Shown here piece by piece: positions 21,175 through 32,100 of a DNA stretch of 64,000 nt. The DNA comes from Caulochytrium protostelioides (lineage: Eukaryota > Chytridiomycota > Caulochytriomycetes > Caulochytriales > Caulochytriaceae): the NCBI GenBank assembly GCA_003615045.1, contig ML014186.1:22028-86027 (forward strand). Direction: 5' to 3'. Position 1 is the stretch's first letter; each line of letters begins with the position of its first letter. The notes beneath the pieces are model-generated. The model did not search any database. It saw only the letters and a program-made list of their open reading frames with translations, and was not told the origin of the DNA. The position numbers and the translations under genes were made by a program.

Positions 21175-24100
21175 ATGTCGCAGCACGATCTGGCGCCGAT
21201 CCCGACGTCGGTGCTGCGGGGCTTGGGCGACAAAGTCTACGACAAGCGCAAGTCGGCGGCGCTGGATGTCGAGCGGCTTATCCGGGAGGCCGAGGCCGCG
21301 CGCGATGTGGAGCGGACGGCGGCCATCATCCACATGATCATCCAGTATGCCTCGTCGTCGCAGCCCAACTTCCGCAACGGCGGGCTGATTGCGCTGGCGG
21401 CCGCTGCGATTGCGCTGGGCCCGGGCGTGGAACGCCATCTCGCCAGCATCATGCAGCCCATCTTCCAGTGCCTCACCGACCAGGACTCGCGCGTCCGCTA
21501 CTATGCGTGCGAGTCGCTGTACAACGTGGCCAAGGTCGCCCGCTGGGCCATTCTGCGCTACTTCAACGACATCTTCGATGCGCTCGCGCGGCTAACGGCG
21601 GACCCGGAGATCAGCGTGAAAAAGGGCACCGAGCTGCTCAACCGGGTCATTATCGATATCGTCAGCGACCGCAGCGTCCACCACGACGAGGCCAACGACG
21701 CGCTGCGGCACGAACCGCCGGGGCCGGTGCCCTCCACGACGCCGGGTAGCGTGGCGCTCACGCCGGGCCTGGCCCCGACGCAGTTCAATCTGCCGCGGTT
21801 CATCCCGCTGCTGGTCGAGCGCATCCATACGATCAATCCGTTCGTGCGCACCTTTCTCGTGAACTGGATCGCCGTGCTCCACTCGGTGCCCGAGCTCGAG
21901 ATCGTCGCGTTTCTGCCCGAGTTCCTCGAAGGCCTCTTTGGCTACCTGGGGGACACCAACATCGAGGTGCGCACCAACACGCAGCGCGTGCTCGGCGAGT
22001 TCCTCAAGGAGATCAAGGACATTGTCGAGATCCAGCGCGACCGGCAGCTCCGCGTCAAAGCCAATGCCGTCGCGCTGTCCGCGAGCACGACGGCCAAGTC
22101 GACGGGCGCGCTGTTGATGAGCGGCCCCAACGCGGAAGTCAAGACGACCGTCAGCCCGGGCGATGCCGACAAGTACAACGAAGGCCCCACGCTACCCCAG
22201 GCGGCCGACCGCGCGCCGGGCGAGGACGGCGGCGCCGACGCCGACGCGGCCGCCGAGGGCGATGCGAACGCGGCCGCCGAGGGCGCGGCGGGGGACGGAC
22301 CCGGCGTGGCGGCGCCCCGCGCGATGCGCGAGTTCACGTTCAACCCGCACCTCGACCGCAGCCGGCCGTACGTGCCCGGGGCCGACACGCGGCTCGATTT
22401 CGGCCGCCTGACGGCGATTCTCGTTCGGCAGGCGCAGAGCGCGAACCAGGAAACAAAAGCGACGGCGCTGCGGTGGCTCGTGGATTTCATCCAGCTGACG
22501 CGCGACTCGATGCTGACGATGGCGACCGAGATCATGGAGGCTACGCTGCCCAACCTGGCGCACCCCAGCAAAGAAATCGTCCGGCTCGCGCAGGATGCCG
22601 ATGCCAAGTTCTACCAGCTCGCCGTGGAGCTGCTGACCGAGAGCAATCTCGTGGACAAGCACGTCGACCTGGAGCATATGGTGCGGACGCTGATGCTGCC
22701 GCAATTCCTCAAAGCGGCCCATGAGGACACCCGGCTGGCCTCGCTGGAGTGGCTGCTCATGCTGCACCGCAAGTTCCCGACCCGGAGCGTGGGCTTAGAC
22801 GAGACAGAGACCCTCCAGGCATTGCTCCAGAGTCTCGGCGATTCGAGCGAGGAAGTCGTGCGCCGCGTCTTGCAGTATCTCGCCCAGGTCCTCCAGGTCT
22901 CCAGCGACGCCTACTTTTGTCACTTCATTACCCAGCTGCTCACGCTGCTGGCGGCGGATCGACGACTCCTCGAAGCCCGCGGATCGCTCGTCATTCGCCA
23001 GCTCTGTCACTCGCTCAACGCCGAACGCATCTATCGCACCTTTGCTGAGATCCTCGAGCGCGATGCCCGCGATTTGGACTTTGTAGCCATGATGGTGCAG
23101 AACCTCAACATCATCCTTATTACGGCGCCTGAAATGGTTGAGCTGCGCCAGAAGCTCCGCGCCTTGAGCCAGCCCGCGCCCGCCAGCCTAGCCTCGCCCT
23201 CGCATCCGGACGCGCGGTTCTTTACGATCCTGTTCCGCACGTGGTGCCACCATCCGGTCGCCGCCTTCAGTCTGTGCCTGCTCTCGCAGGCCTACCAGAA
23301 GGCTAGCGACCTCCTGAACAGCTTTGGCGAGCTCGAGATCACCGTGAGCCTGCTGATCCAGATGGACAAACTGGTCCAGCTGCTTGAGAGCCCCGTCTTC
23401 ACCTACCTGCGTCTCCAGCTGCTCGAGCCGCATCGGTATCCCTACTTGCTGAAGTGCCTCTACGGCATCCTGATGCTGCTCCCGCAGAGCTCCGCCTTCG
23501 CCACCCTGCGCAACCGCCTCAACGCAGTGGGGTCCATGATCCTTCTCTCCCAGCACCAGCCGCCGCCGAGCGCTGGCGGGAGCGGCGGCGACCCTGGCAG
23601 CACGGCGCTTGCAACGACCGCGACGCCGACCGCGCCAGCGACCGTGATCCTCGGCGACACCCTGCCGTGGCCCGATTTGCTCGCGCATTTCCGCCACATC
23701 CAGCGCTCCCACGAGCGCTTCCGCCGCCGCGGCCACCACCATCCATACATCGCGCCAGCCGCCCCGCCCGTCCTCGCCGCCGCACCACCGCCGCCCTCCG
23801 CTGCCCTTCAGGCCCCGCCGCCGCTGCCGTCCGCATCGGGTCCGCCCGTTTCTGTGGCAGCCCTCCCTGCGACGGCGACGGCGACGGCCATGGCAGCGGC
23901 AGCGGCGACAGCGGCGGCGGTGCCCGCGGCGGCGGTGCCCGCGTCAGCGTCCACGATTCTCACGGCGCCGCCGCTGGCGCCGCTGACCGCGACGACGGCA
24001 GGTCTCGGCGGCCTGCACGAGATGAGCCCCCACCCCACGCTCGCGTCGCCGGTGCTGCCCTCGTCCGCGCAGGGCGTGTACCCGCTGCCGGCGGCCACGA

Positions 24101-24786
24101 TCGGGTTCAGCCCGCCGGGGCCCGTGGCCGCCGCCATCGACCTCCGGCCGGCCACCCTCCTCGGCGGCGGCGCGACGACCACGACGCCCGTCGTGAAGCG
24201 CCGCGTCGTCAAGCCTGCCGCCGACGTGACCGCGACCGCGACCGCGACCGCGACCGGCCCCGGCCCCGGCACCGGCCCCGGCACCGGCGGCGCGAGCGGC
24301 TTGCTCGTGCCCTCGCCGGCCTCCGCGGCCTCGGGCCTCTCGGGCGGCGCCTCGCCCTTCGGCACGGCCTCGGGCGCGACGTTCAGCTTCGGCGCGCGCG
24401 CGCCGGCCCTCGGCGGCCTCGGCGCGAGCGGCCCGGGCGACTCGCAGCAGACGACGCCCGGCGAGGCCGCGCCCTTCTTGGGCGCCGCCTCGCATCGGTC
24501 GGGCGCCGTCGGGACGCCGTCGGCGATGGGCGTGCTGATGCCCGGGTTCGCGAGCACGCCGCAGACGGCGGCGGGGGCGGCGCGGCCGTCGTCAGGCCAG
24601 CCGGACGCGGCGTCCGAGGCCCTGGATGCGAGCGGCCGCAGCGGCAATCAGGTGATGCGCGAAGTCGGCGCCATGCTGGACTCGGCGGCGGCCGCCGATG
24701 GCCCTGTCGGTCGCTCTGCCGCGGCTGTCGCGTCGTCGGCGCAGCCCTCCAGTGGCGCGACCCCGTTCTCCGCGAAGCGGCTCTGA
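21175..24786 (+). CDS. VAC14: VAC14, scaffold of the PI(3,5)P2 kinase/phosphatase complex
   Basis: Encodes 1203 residues in one exon. Vac14 is a HEAT-repeat scaffold that holds the Fab1/PIKfyve kinase and Fig4 phosphatase on vacuole and endosome membranes. The N-terminus (LGDKVYDKRKSAALDVERLI, then NFRNGGLIALAAAAIALG and DSRVRYYACESLYNVAKVAR) is highly typical. HEAT repeats run to ~540. The Vac14 Fig4-binding region follows (LFRTWCHHPVAAFSLCLLSQAY, then LIQMDKLVQLLESPVF near 727). An acidic Ala/Glu/Asp insert lies near residues 335-380. From ~800 to the end is a Pro/Ala/Thr/Gly-rich tail of ~400 residues that known VAC14 proteins (~780-880 residues) lack. The frame is open back to 21058, but the first good ATG with conserved sequence after it is at 21175. 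Confidence 0.95.
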   Translation: MSQHDLAPIPTSVLRGLGDKVYDKRKSAALDVERLIREAEAARDVERTAAIIHMIIQYASSSQPNFRNGGLIALAAAAIALGPGVERHLASIMQPIFQCLTDQDSRVRYYACESLYNVAKVARWAILRYFNDIFDALARLTADPEISVKKGTELLNRVIIDIVSDRSVHHDEANDALRHEPPGPVPSTTPGSVALTPGLAPTQFNLPRFIPLLVERIHTINPFVRTFLVNWIAVLHSVPELEIVAFLPEFLEGLFGYLGDTNIEVRTNTQRVLGEFLKEIKDIVEIQRDRQLRVKANAVALSASTTAKSTGALLMSGPNAEVKTTVSPGDADKYNEGPTLPQAADRAPGEDGGADADAAAEGDANAAAEGAAGDGPGVAAPRAMREFTFNPHLDRSRPYVPGADTRLDFGRLTAILVRQAQSANQETKATALRWLVDFIQLTRDSMLTMATEIMEATLPNLAHPSKEIVRLAQDADAKFYQLAVELLTESNLVDKHVDLEHMVRTLMLPQFLKAAHEDTRLASLEWLLMLHRKFPTRSVGLDETETLQALLQSLGDSSEEVVRRVLQYLAQVLQVSSDAYFCHFITQLLTLLAADRRLLEARGSLVIRQLCHSLNAERIYRTFAEILERDARDLDFVAMMVQNLNIILITAPEMVELRQKLRALSQPAPASLASPSHPDARFFTILFRTWCHHPVAAFSLCLLSQAYQKASDLLNSFGELEITVSLLIQMDKLVQLLESPVFTYLRLQLLEPHRYPYLLKCLYGILMLLPQSSAFATLRNRLNAVGSMILLSQHQPPPSAGGSGGDPGSTALATTATPTAPATVILGDTLPWPDLLAHFRHIQRSHERFRRRGHHHPYIAPAAPPVLAAAPPPPSAALQAPPPLPSASGPPVSVAALPATATATAMAAAAATAAAVPAAAVPASASTILTAPPLAPLTATTAGLGGLHEMSPHPTLASPVLPSSAQGVYPLPAATIGFSPPGPVAAAIDLRPATLLGGGATTTTPVVKRRVVKPAADVTATATATATGPGPGTGPGTGGASGLLVPSPASAASGLSGGASPFGTASGATFSFGARAPALGGLGASGPGDSQQTTPGEAAPFLGAASHRSGAVGTPSAMGVLMPGFASTPQTAAGAARPSSGQPDAASEALDASGRSGNQVMREVGAMLDSAAAADGPVGRSAAAVASSAQPSSGATPFSAKRL

Positions 24787-25290
24787 TCCGCCGGTCGGAG
24801 GTCCCTGATCGATCGCATGCTGCAGCGCGCGTGGTCGCTTCCAGCGTCGGAAGCACGTGGCTGTCCATGCATGGATGCATCGGAACTCCTCTGGATGATG
24901 TCATGAGAAAGAGGTGGTGCAGGGAGCAGTTTCTTGTTTTCATCAAGACATTGAATGACATCACGACCGGCAGCCGCATGGAAATAGTCTCGCCTGGAGC
25001 TTCCACGGCGTCATCTCGCGCCTTTCTCGCGCGGAAGGAGACGTGGAATCGAATTCGTGGTAGGCCATCCATACCGCGTGGAGCAACATGATCGCACGGC
25101 GCGTGCTTGCCATGTGCTGGGCGACCGAAAGAAGCTCACTCGGTCTCACTCGGTCGCGACGGCGGCGTTGGGCGGCGTCACGCCAGCAAAGGCCGCGGCG
25201 GAGCTCGCCGCAGCGGGAAAGGATCGGCAGCCGCCCGGAAGCCGCTCGAAGCCGACAGCGCCACGAGGGGCGGCCACGCCACTTGACTCG

Positions 25291-25327
<37 letters not shown>

Positions 25328-25668
25328 TGCCGGCTTGACAACCGCCGCCGGGCCCATCGAGCGGCGGCGAACTCGGGCGGCGTGGGTGCCGATGACGTGT
25401 GAGCGGGGATATTCTGCTGCGCGCGGGGTATATCATACTGCTCGAGACACGGCGTGTCGCAACTAGGGCGGCGACGGCCGATCTGCAGCATCTAGCGACG
25501 GTCCCGCGGACGGTCCCCGTCCCACGCCATGGGTGCCCCAGAACCCGATCCCGCTGCACCCGTCTTGCCACACTTATTTATTGGTTGATCATCGGACGCC
25601 CACGACCTTGACCACGACCACGATTCCTTGCCGCAACCCGCTTCGATCCGTCGGCATTGAGACCAGCC
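24787..25668. other. Intergenic with a CCG microsatellite
   Basis: No gene supported. A (CCG)n tract of about 35 bp lies at 25292-25326. The flanking ORFs are translations of this repeat and are not thought real. Confidence 0.5.
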
Positions 25669-25817
25669 ATGCGGCTCCAACGATCCAGCGCGATGACGGC
25701 TATGATGGCACGAGCCGCGTGGCAGCTCCACCGCGCAGCCACGATGGCCGTCCCGGCCCGCCCGCACCTGGTGCTGTCCAGCCGCGACAGCCAGTATGAC
25801 ATGCCCGAGCCCGCGGG

Positions 25818-25880
<63 letters not shown>

Positions 25881-26064
25881 GCAGGCGGCTCAGCGCGGCC
25901 GTCAGGCCGATCCGAACACCGTCTCGCCAGACCATCCAGCGTCGTCCCGCTGGTGGGAGATGCTGCTCCCCGGCGGCACGCGCCGTCCGCAGCCACAACC
26001 GGCCTGGCGCACCCGGCGCAACCCCTGGGAGCACTTAGGATTCGCGGCCTTGTCGTCAGCCTGA
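25669..26064 (+). CDS. Hypothetical small polyQ protein with a presequence-like N-terminus
   Basis: Possible 131-residue protein, not recognised. The first ~35 residues are rich in Arg, Ala and Met and free of acidic residues, like a mitochondrial presequence. A run of 19 pure CAG codons (25822-25878) encodes polyGln. After it come SRWWEMLLPGG and RRNPWEHLGF, aromatic stretches not expected from random GC-rich sequence. The frame is open from 25669 to TGA at 26064 and ends 273 bp before the 3' end of the Glo3 gene, so it would be convergent with it. It could instead be non-coding sequence. Confidence 0.4.
25822..25878 (+). repeat. (CAG)19 microsatellite
   Basis: Nineteen uninterrupted CAG triplets; they encode polyGln if the small ORF around them is real. 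Confidence 0.95.
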
Positions 26065-26337
26065 TGTTCTCTCTGTCGTTTGCCTCCCGTCTTGTAATTC
26101 GTCATATCGATCGTATTGCTGGATGAATTCTCAGAGATGAGAGATGGGAATCGGCGATCACTCAAGGAACGCCGCGGCTTCATGACGAAACCACCGATTT
26201 CGCCATCTGACTGGGAATGAAGCGCCGACGGCGGGCGGATCCCGGGTCAGCGAACGCGCAATGAAGCGAGAGACCGGCTGAAAACATCGCTCTCGCCTCA
26301 AGGGTGTCTCACGGGACACCGTTGGTTGGACCGATGG

Positions 26338-28178
26338 TTACGAGTAGCGCTGGATTTCTTGCATCAGGTCGCCCATGAACTTGCTGCCGCTCTCACCCAC
26401 GACGCGCTTGATGTTGAGCCAGTCGTCCTGCGCCTGGCCGATGATGCGGGTGGCAATGTCGCGCGCCGAGTCGCCCAAGCCGCTGTCGACACCCGCCGAG
26501 CCGTCGTAGACGCTGGTGGCGGGGCCCGCAGGGCCGTAGCCGCCGGACGCGCCGAAGCCGCGGCTGTCCGCGGTCTCGCCGTGGATGTCCGCCGCGCCGA
26601 AGCCCGTCTTTCCCGCCAGACTGGTGCCCATGCGCTGCGCACCCGCCTGCGCCGCCTGCGCCGCGGCGTGCTCGTCATAGGCGCCGCGCGCAAAGTACAT
26701 ATCGCTGCTGATCCCCTTCGCGCCGGCGAACCGATTCTGGGCCGACGCCGCGCTCATCGCCGGCGAGCCCGCACGGTCGAACGTGCTGCTTCCGCCGAAG
26801 CTCGAGGCCGACGCCGGCGCCGGCGACGCCGCCGCCGCGCTGCTCGTCGAGACTGCCGGCGTCGTGCCCAGCGACGTCCGCGCAAAGCCCATGCCCAGCC
26901 GCTCCATCATGCTTTCCTCGGCGGCCGTCAGCGGCTTGCGCGGCGCCGACGCCGTCGAGCTCGCCGACGCCGGGCCCGCCGTCAGCGAGCGCTGTTGTTG
27001 TTGCTGTTGTTGCTGCTGCTGCTGCTGGAGCATGACCGTCTGCTGCTGTTGCTGCGACGCGAGCGCTGCGGCTTTCGCGGCTTCGGCCTGCGCGGCCGCT
27101 TGCGCGGCGGCCGCCGCGGCTTCTTGGGAACGGCGCTCGGCTTCCGCCGCTTTCGCCCGCCTCTCGGCTTCGTCAAAGTCGATCACCTTGGCGGCTTTCT
27201 TCGCGCCCAGACCGCGCTTGGCCGTGCCCGCGCCGCCGCCGCCCGGCGCCATGGAGGCCGCGAGCCCGGCGCCCGACAGGCTCGTGGGCATCGCGGCCAC
27301 CGGCCTCGGCGCGGCGGCCGCCGGCGCCACCGACGCCGCCGTCGCGGCCGCCATCGCCGCTGGCGAGTGGCCCATCGGGTTGGCGGCGGTCGCGTGGCGC
27401 ACCGGGTCCGCCCAGCTATCGAAGAAGGCGTCGCCGGAGGTCGCGGGCTTGGCGCTGGCCGCAGCCAGAGCCGGAGCGGCGGAGAGGGACGCGGTCGGCG
27501 GCACGAGAACGTCGCTGGCGCCGAAGCCCCAGCCGTCGCCAGCGGCGTCAGCGATCTGCGGAGCCGCGGGCGCCGCGGGCGCCGCGGGCCCGGGATCGGA
27601 GAGGATGAGTCCTGAGGGGAAGCGGCGGGCGTCGTCGGCGGCGAGCTGCTCGATGTGGGTCTTATAGGCCTCGGCCTGGCGCGAGGTATACTTCTCAAGG
27701 GGCGAGTTATAGCCGTTGAGGCCAAAGCCACCCTGGGAGGCGCCGTGCTGCTGCCAGAACGTGTTGGCGGCGGCATTGCCGCCGACCTTCATTTTGCGGA
27801 GCTGGCCGAGCGTCCACTTGTCAAGGCCGACGCTGCGGACAAAGGACACATGAACGCCCATGTTGCGGTGGTTTGACGAGCATGCCAAGCAAATGTACAC
27901 GCCGAAGGTGACACTGGACCACGTCGGGTTCTGCGCATTGCAGTCAAAGCAGATCTGTGGTGGCCATAAAATTGTAACCGTTGCCGATCGCGGGGTGAGT
28001 GACTCCAAACGAGCATCAATGTCGACACGCTTGCCGGCAGGGTCCGGCACGATCGTTCAGACCGTCGACCGCGGGTGGCAGGGCGGAGTCTTACCTTGTT
28101 GGGCCGCTTGCTCTTGAGCTTGCTAAAGATATCCTGGCACTCCTCTTTCGAGAGGTACTCACGTTCGGCGTCGGCCAT
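26338..28178 (-). CDS. GLO3: Glo3/ARFGAP2-3-type Arf GTPase-activating protein
   Basis: Two exons: 28178-28095 and 27954-26338; intron of 140 bp with GTAAGA donor and CAG acceptor, phase 0; 566 residues. Glo3 stimulates GTP hydrolysis by Arf1 during COPI-vesicle traffic from Golgi to ER. The zinc finger spans the splice join: [24 protein letters not shown] (CX2CX16CX2C) followed by [16 protein letters not shown] with the catalytic Arg. LDKWT and [16 protein letters not shown] follow. The phrase [16 protein letters not shown] favours Glo3/ARFGAP2-3 over Gcs1. C-terminal [15 protein letters not shown] resembles the Glo3 motif. The middle is Ala/Gln-rich with a short polyGln run. The next gene upstream is on the same strand, more than 1 kb away. 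Confidence 0.93.
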
Positions 28179-29193
28179 GGCGGCGAGCAGTAGGCGCGGC
28201 AATCACAGAAGCCTGTGTGGCGTTTTTTGGAGCAACCCCGTTGGCGTCGGCACGGCGTTGCACCAGCCGGAGCTGTGACTCACGTATAAAACAGAAGCCG
28301 CAGTACCACGCGCTGTTTCGATGCTCGAGGGTATCAGCCGCAACAGCTGCAGCAGAAAGCGATCAACCGTATGACGCAGAAGCAAATAAAGCAAGCAAAA
28401 CAGGTGGCGGGTGCGGAGGGCACACGTCGCGGGAGATGCGGACGAAGCAGGAGGTCGATGCCGTGGAGATCGCCACAGACGCGGGGGCCCGAGGGGGTAG
28501 GATGGTCTGGCTCGTTGTCGCACGCGTAACGCGGTCACCAAGAGGCCGTCAATGTCACCACTAGTGGTCGGCGTAATAACGCAGACGACGAAGGTACTCG
28601 AAAAAAAAAAACGGCGATGCCACGTGAAACCGCAGTGGTTTGTGCAACGGCGCAATGACGTTCGCCAAGCAAGGTCAGCCTGCGGCGAAGCAAAGGGAAA
28701 GGGCCGGTGGTGTCGCGGGCGGCAGGCAAGGGATAGCGGGGTCTGTGGGCGATAGAAAAGCAGGGATGGCGACCCTTTGCCGATCAGTCGATGCCTAGAA
28801 TTCGGGTTGACGAGGCAGACGCAGTCGTTTGGCGTGGATTCCGGCTCGTATCGTGCGATCCCCTCAGAATGTGCGTTACGTACCAGCTTGATCATACATC
28901 GCCCCGCGATGGTATTTTTCCGCCGCGCGCAGGATGTCGAAAGGCGCTGTGAACCCAAGGCAGCGTGACGGAAAGGCTCGTCTGCGCAGTCGCGTCGGGC
29001 TCAATGGGGCGCGGTCGGGGCTCGAAATCCATGCATCCATTTTTTTCTTTGCTTCTGGACGAGCGCCGCTGCGGCGCTCGAGCTGGGTGGCACGATACCC
29101 CCATGCTCGATTCGTCGCCCGCAGGCGCCATCGCAAGAAAAACATGATTTTAGTGGATATTCACGCTTTCATCGGAGCTATCATCCTATCACT
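28179..29193. other. Intergenic, upstream of Glo3
   Basis: No gene supported. It contains a CACGTG at 28621-28626 and an A-run at about 28600-28611. The first part should hold the Glo3 promoter. Confidence 0.45.
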
Positions 29194-32100
29194 TCATCCT
29201 ATGATGTCGTCGCGGCCGTTGGATCGGCAGAGTCGAATGAGTTCTCGCGCCTGGTGATCGACTGCCACTTCCTCAGGGGTCGCGGCCACGCCGACACGCG
29301 GCGGAGCAGGCAACACGGGGAGGGATGGGTGCGCCGTCGTGGGCACGGCAGGCCATCGCGTCGACTCATCCGTGGCTAGCGCGGTTAACAGCGCGGCCAG
29401 AAATCCCGTCTGGCGCAGCGTCCGCCACTGGTAAGCGTCCAGAAACAAAAGTCGCGCTTTGAGGAGCCGAATGACTGCTGCTCGCTGCGGACAGGAGAGG
29501 CTGGCAAAGACGAGACGGCCCACGACTCCCGTCGCTTCCGGGAGGGCCAACAGCGAAGCATGCTGGTTTCATCCAAGCGGAAAAACAGACATGGATAGCA
29601 CAAGAATGAGTCGTATGAGCCATGAATCCAGCGTGACGATCAGAAAAAGGAGAAGGGCTGCTTACCGACCGAAATGTCGGGTGGCCCATCACCGTGATGA
29701 TGATGTTCCAGACATGAACGTATCCCATGAGGAGGGCGGTATGCTGGCGCGCGTCGATTTCGCCTGCCAAGCAGCCATCACGCAGCCGCATGACCATGTC
29801 AAGAACGCATGCTGCGAGCCCCAACGGGATGCTCGATCCCGCCATGATCCCAGCCACCGCGTCGACGGCGGCGGCGTCCCACTGCAGCACGACAGAGACG
29901 AGATGGCCGCTCGCCTCATCCAGGATCAGTGGCGCGTTTGACGCAGCGGCGACACGCGTCGTATGCTGGAGCAGCAGAGCCACGAGATGCGTCTCGCGTG
30001 CGAGTCGACACAGAGCCTCACGATCGGCAGGCGCCGGGTCGCACGCGAGCGTCACGGTCTTGAGGACGTCCAGAGCGGCCGCGTACAGCACGGGGCGGGC
30101 ATCGGTGCTCGTGGCCTTGAGCGCGCCGATCACGTCGGCCGTGCCCTGTGCAAGCTCCGAAACGAGCACGCGTCCCACATTGGGACTGGCGATGCGGCGA
30201 CGTCGTTACAGCATCGTAACAGGAGAAAAAATCCGTTGAAACAGGTGAGTAGGGGTATGGGTGCATGTGATTGAAGCGATCGGGTTCTTCGATAATAAGC
30301 CGCACGGCCATAGCGTGGAAAGCACGGTTCAGATTACCTTTGGCGAAGATAAATGGCCAGCAACTGGAGCAGTCCAATCTGCCAGTCCGTCTCAGTCGTC
30401 GCGCGCCAAGCATCCATCCAAGTTTGCAGGATGCCAAGCGGGTCCATCGTCGAAGACGTCGAAGGCATCGGGCTGGCCGGGCGGATGCTCCGTGCGAGGA
30501 CGTGAGTCATCCATTCCAGCAGTTGCACCGTCGGCTCTTTCGTCGTCGCCCCGCCATGGACGGCGAAAACGGCCCCAAGATCAGACGGCAAGGCTTCGAG
30601 AACGGACGCTCTGGTGGATTGGCGCCGCGTCTGGTCGAGCACCGATAACAGCAGCGCCGTGCCGAAGGATGCCGCTTCGCTCAACAGGCGGATGCCTCGC
30701 ACGCGCGACAGCACAAAAACGAGCGCGTGAGCGATTTGGCAGGAGGCGCCGCTGGCATCGACGTCGTGAACGCGCGACCCAGCAGCGCCCCTGTAAAGTG
30801 AAAGCGACCACCATCGTGTCAGGAAGTCCAAGTAGTGAACCACCACCTCGGAGGAAATGGTCGGTGGTTCCACCCACCGCGGGTCACATGCACAGCGCCA
30901 CGTATTAAAGGCGCGGAGCAGGATGACAAGCCGGCACCGTCGAAGACGCCTCATCGCTGTGGCCTCCAACTCTGCCTGACATCCGCCGAAGCCCGGGTGA
31001 TACAACATTTCAAGCAGCGGTGACGTCGGCTGATTTCGTAGTGATTGTCTGCCCATTAACATGAGTAGCGTCCCCAGGAAGGAGCATGGATCCATCGATC
31101 ATACCATCCCACAATGCAATGGGTGAGTCATGCTTGCAAGGCTTCACTATGGCACCATCAAGTGCGATGTAACCCAGCATCGCTCCGAATCACGCACACT
31201 TACCGTTTCCAAAGGGCAAGCCATGTGTCTGCACCCTGCTCATCCGCCATGCGGGACAACAGCACGGAAATTAGTTGCGCCCGCACAGAGGCGTACCCGG
31301 TTCCCAGCAGCGCCACCATCCCATCGCCACCGATTCCCGTTGCTGCGCGTCCCGACGTCGGCGAGCAGAGAAGATCTGCTGCGGTGGTCCACGCGGCGAC
31401 AAGCCCCTCCGACAGGGAATCGGCGACCCTCGGACACACACACTGCCGGAACCGCCGCTGCAGCGCCGCGGCCGAGGCGGGGTTCCGACATCGCATGTGC
31501 AGAACCATCCACAGCGCGTACCACCACGTCTCGCCCGCCGGCGCCGCCTTTACCGCCGGAGCCGGAGCCTGTATGGTCGTTGAGGTCGGTGTGGTCAGGG
31601 AAACCGGCTCATTGGCATAAAAGCGGAGCAGCAAAACCGGATCGGCGTGCAGGATCAGACGACAGGCACTGAGCAGTTTCCGAAGGCCATCGGACGGACG
31701 GTCGAGCACGGGACGTCGTGCCGGATCATGGGCTAGCATTGTCATCCATCCAAAAATGCGTTTCCAAAGATGGAGCGACGTCTACAGGGTGAAGTATGTG
31801 AACAATGACCACAGTGACGGTCAAGGCGTCATCATCCACATCGACCACAAGAACAGAGATGAGTCAATCGTCAATCACGCAGCGGCGAAGGATCATGGAT
31901 CAGTACAGTCTCAGTCACGACTCATTGGTTCCAAGGCGAGCCTTTACCTCAGTCCAGTGTGCCGTGAGGGGCACCCCGTTCAGGACCATGGGCACCACCA
32001 GATTTCGCGCCGTCCAACGGGCCAACGCGGGCGTTAGATCGGTGATAGTCCATCCTGGTAGGAGCCAAGCAAAGCGCGGATCGGACAGCGTCGGATCGAG

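Noticed and set aside
28203-28958. 251-codon minus-strand ORF upstream of Glo3
   Set aside because: No recognisable domain, and the region has mixed composition and an A-run; treated as intergenic.
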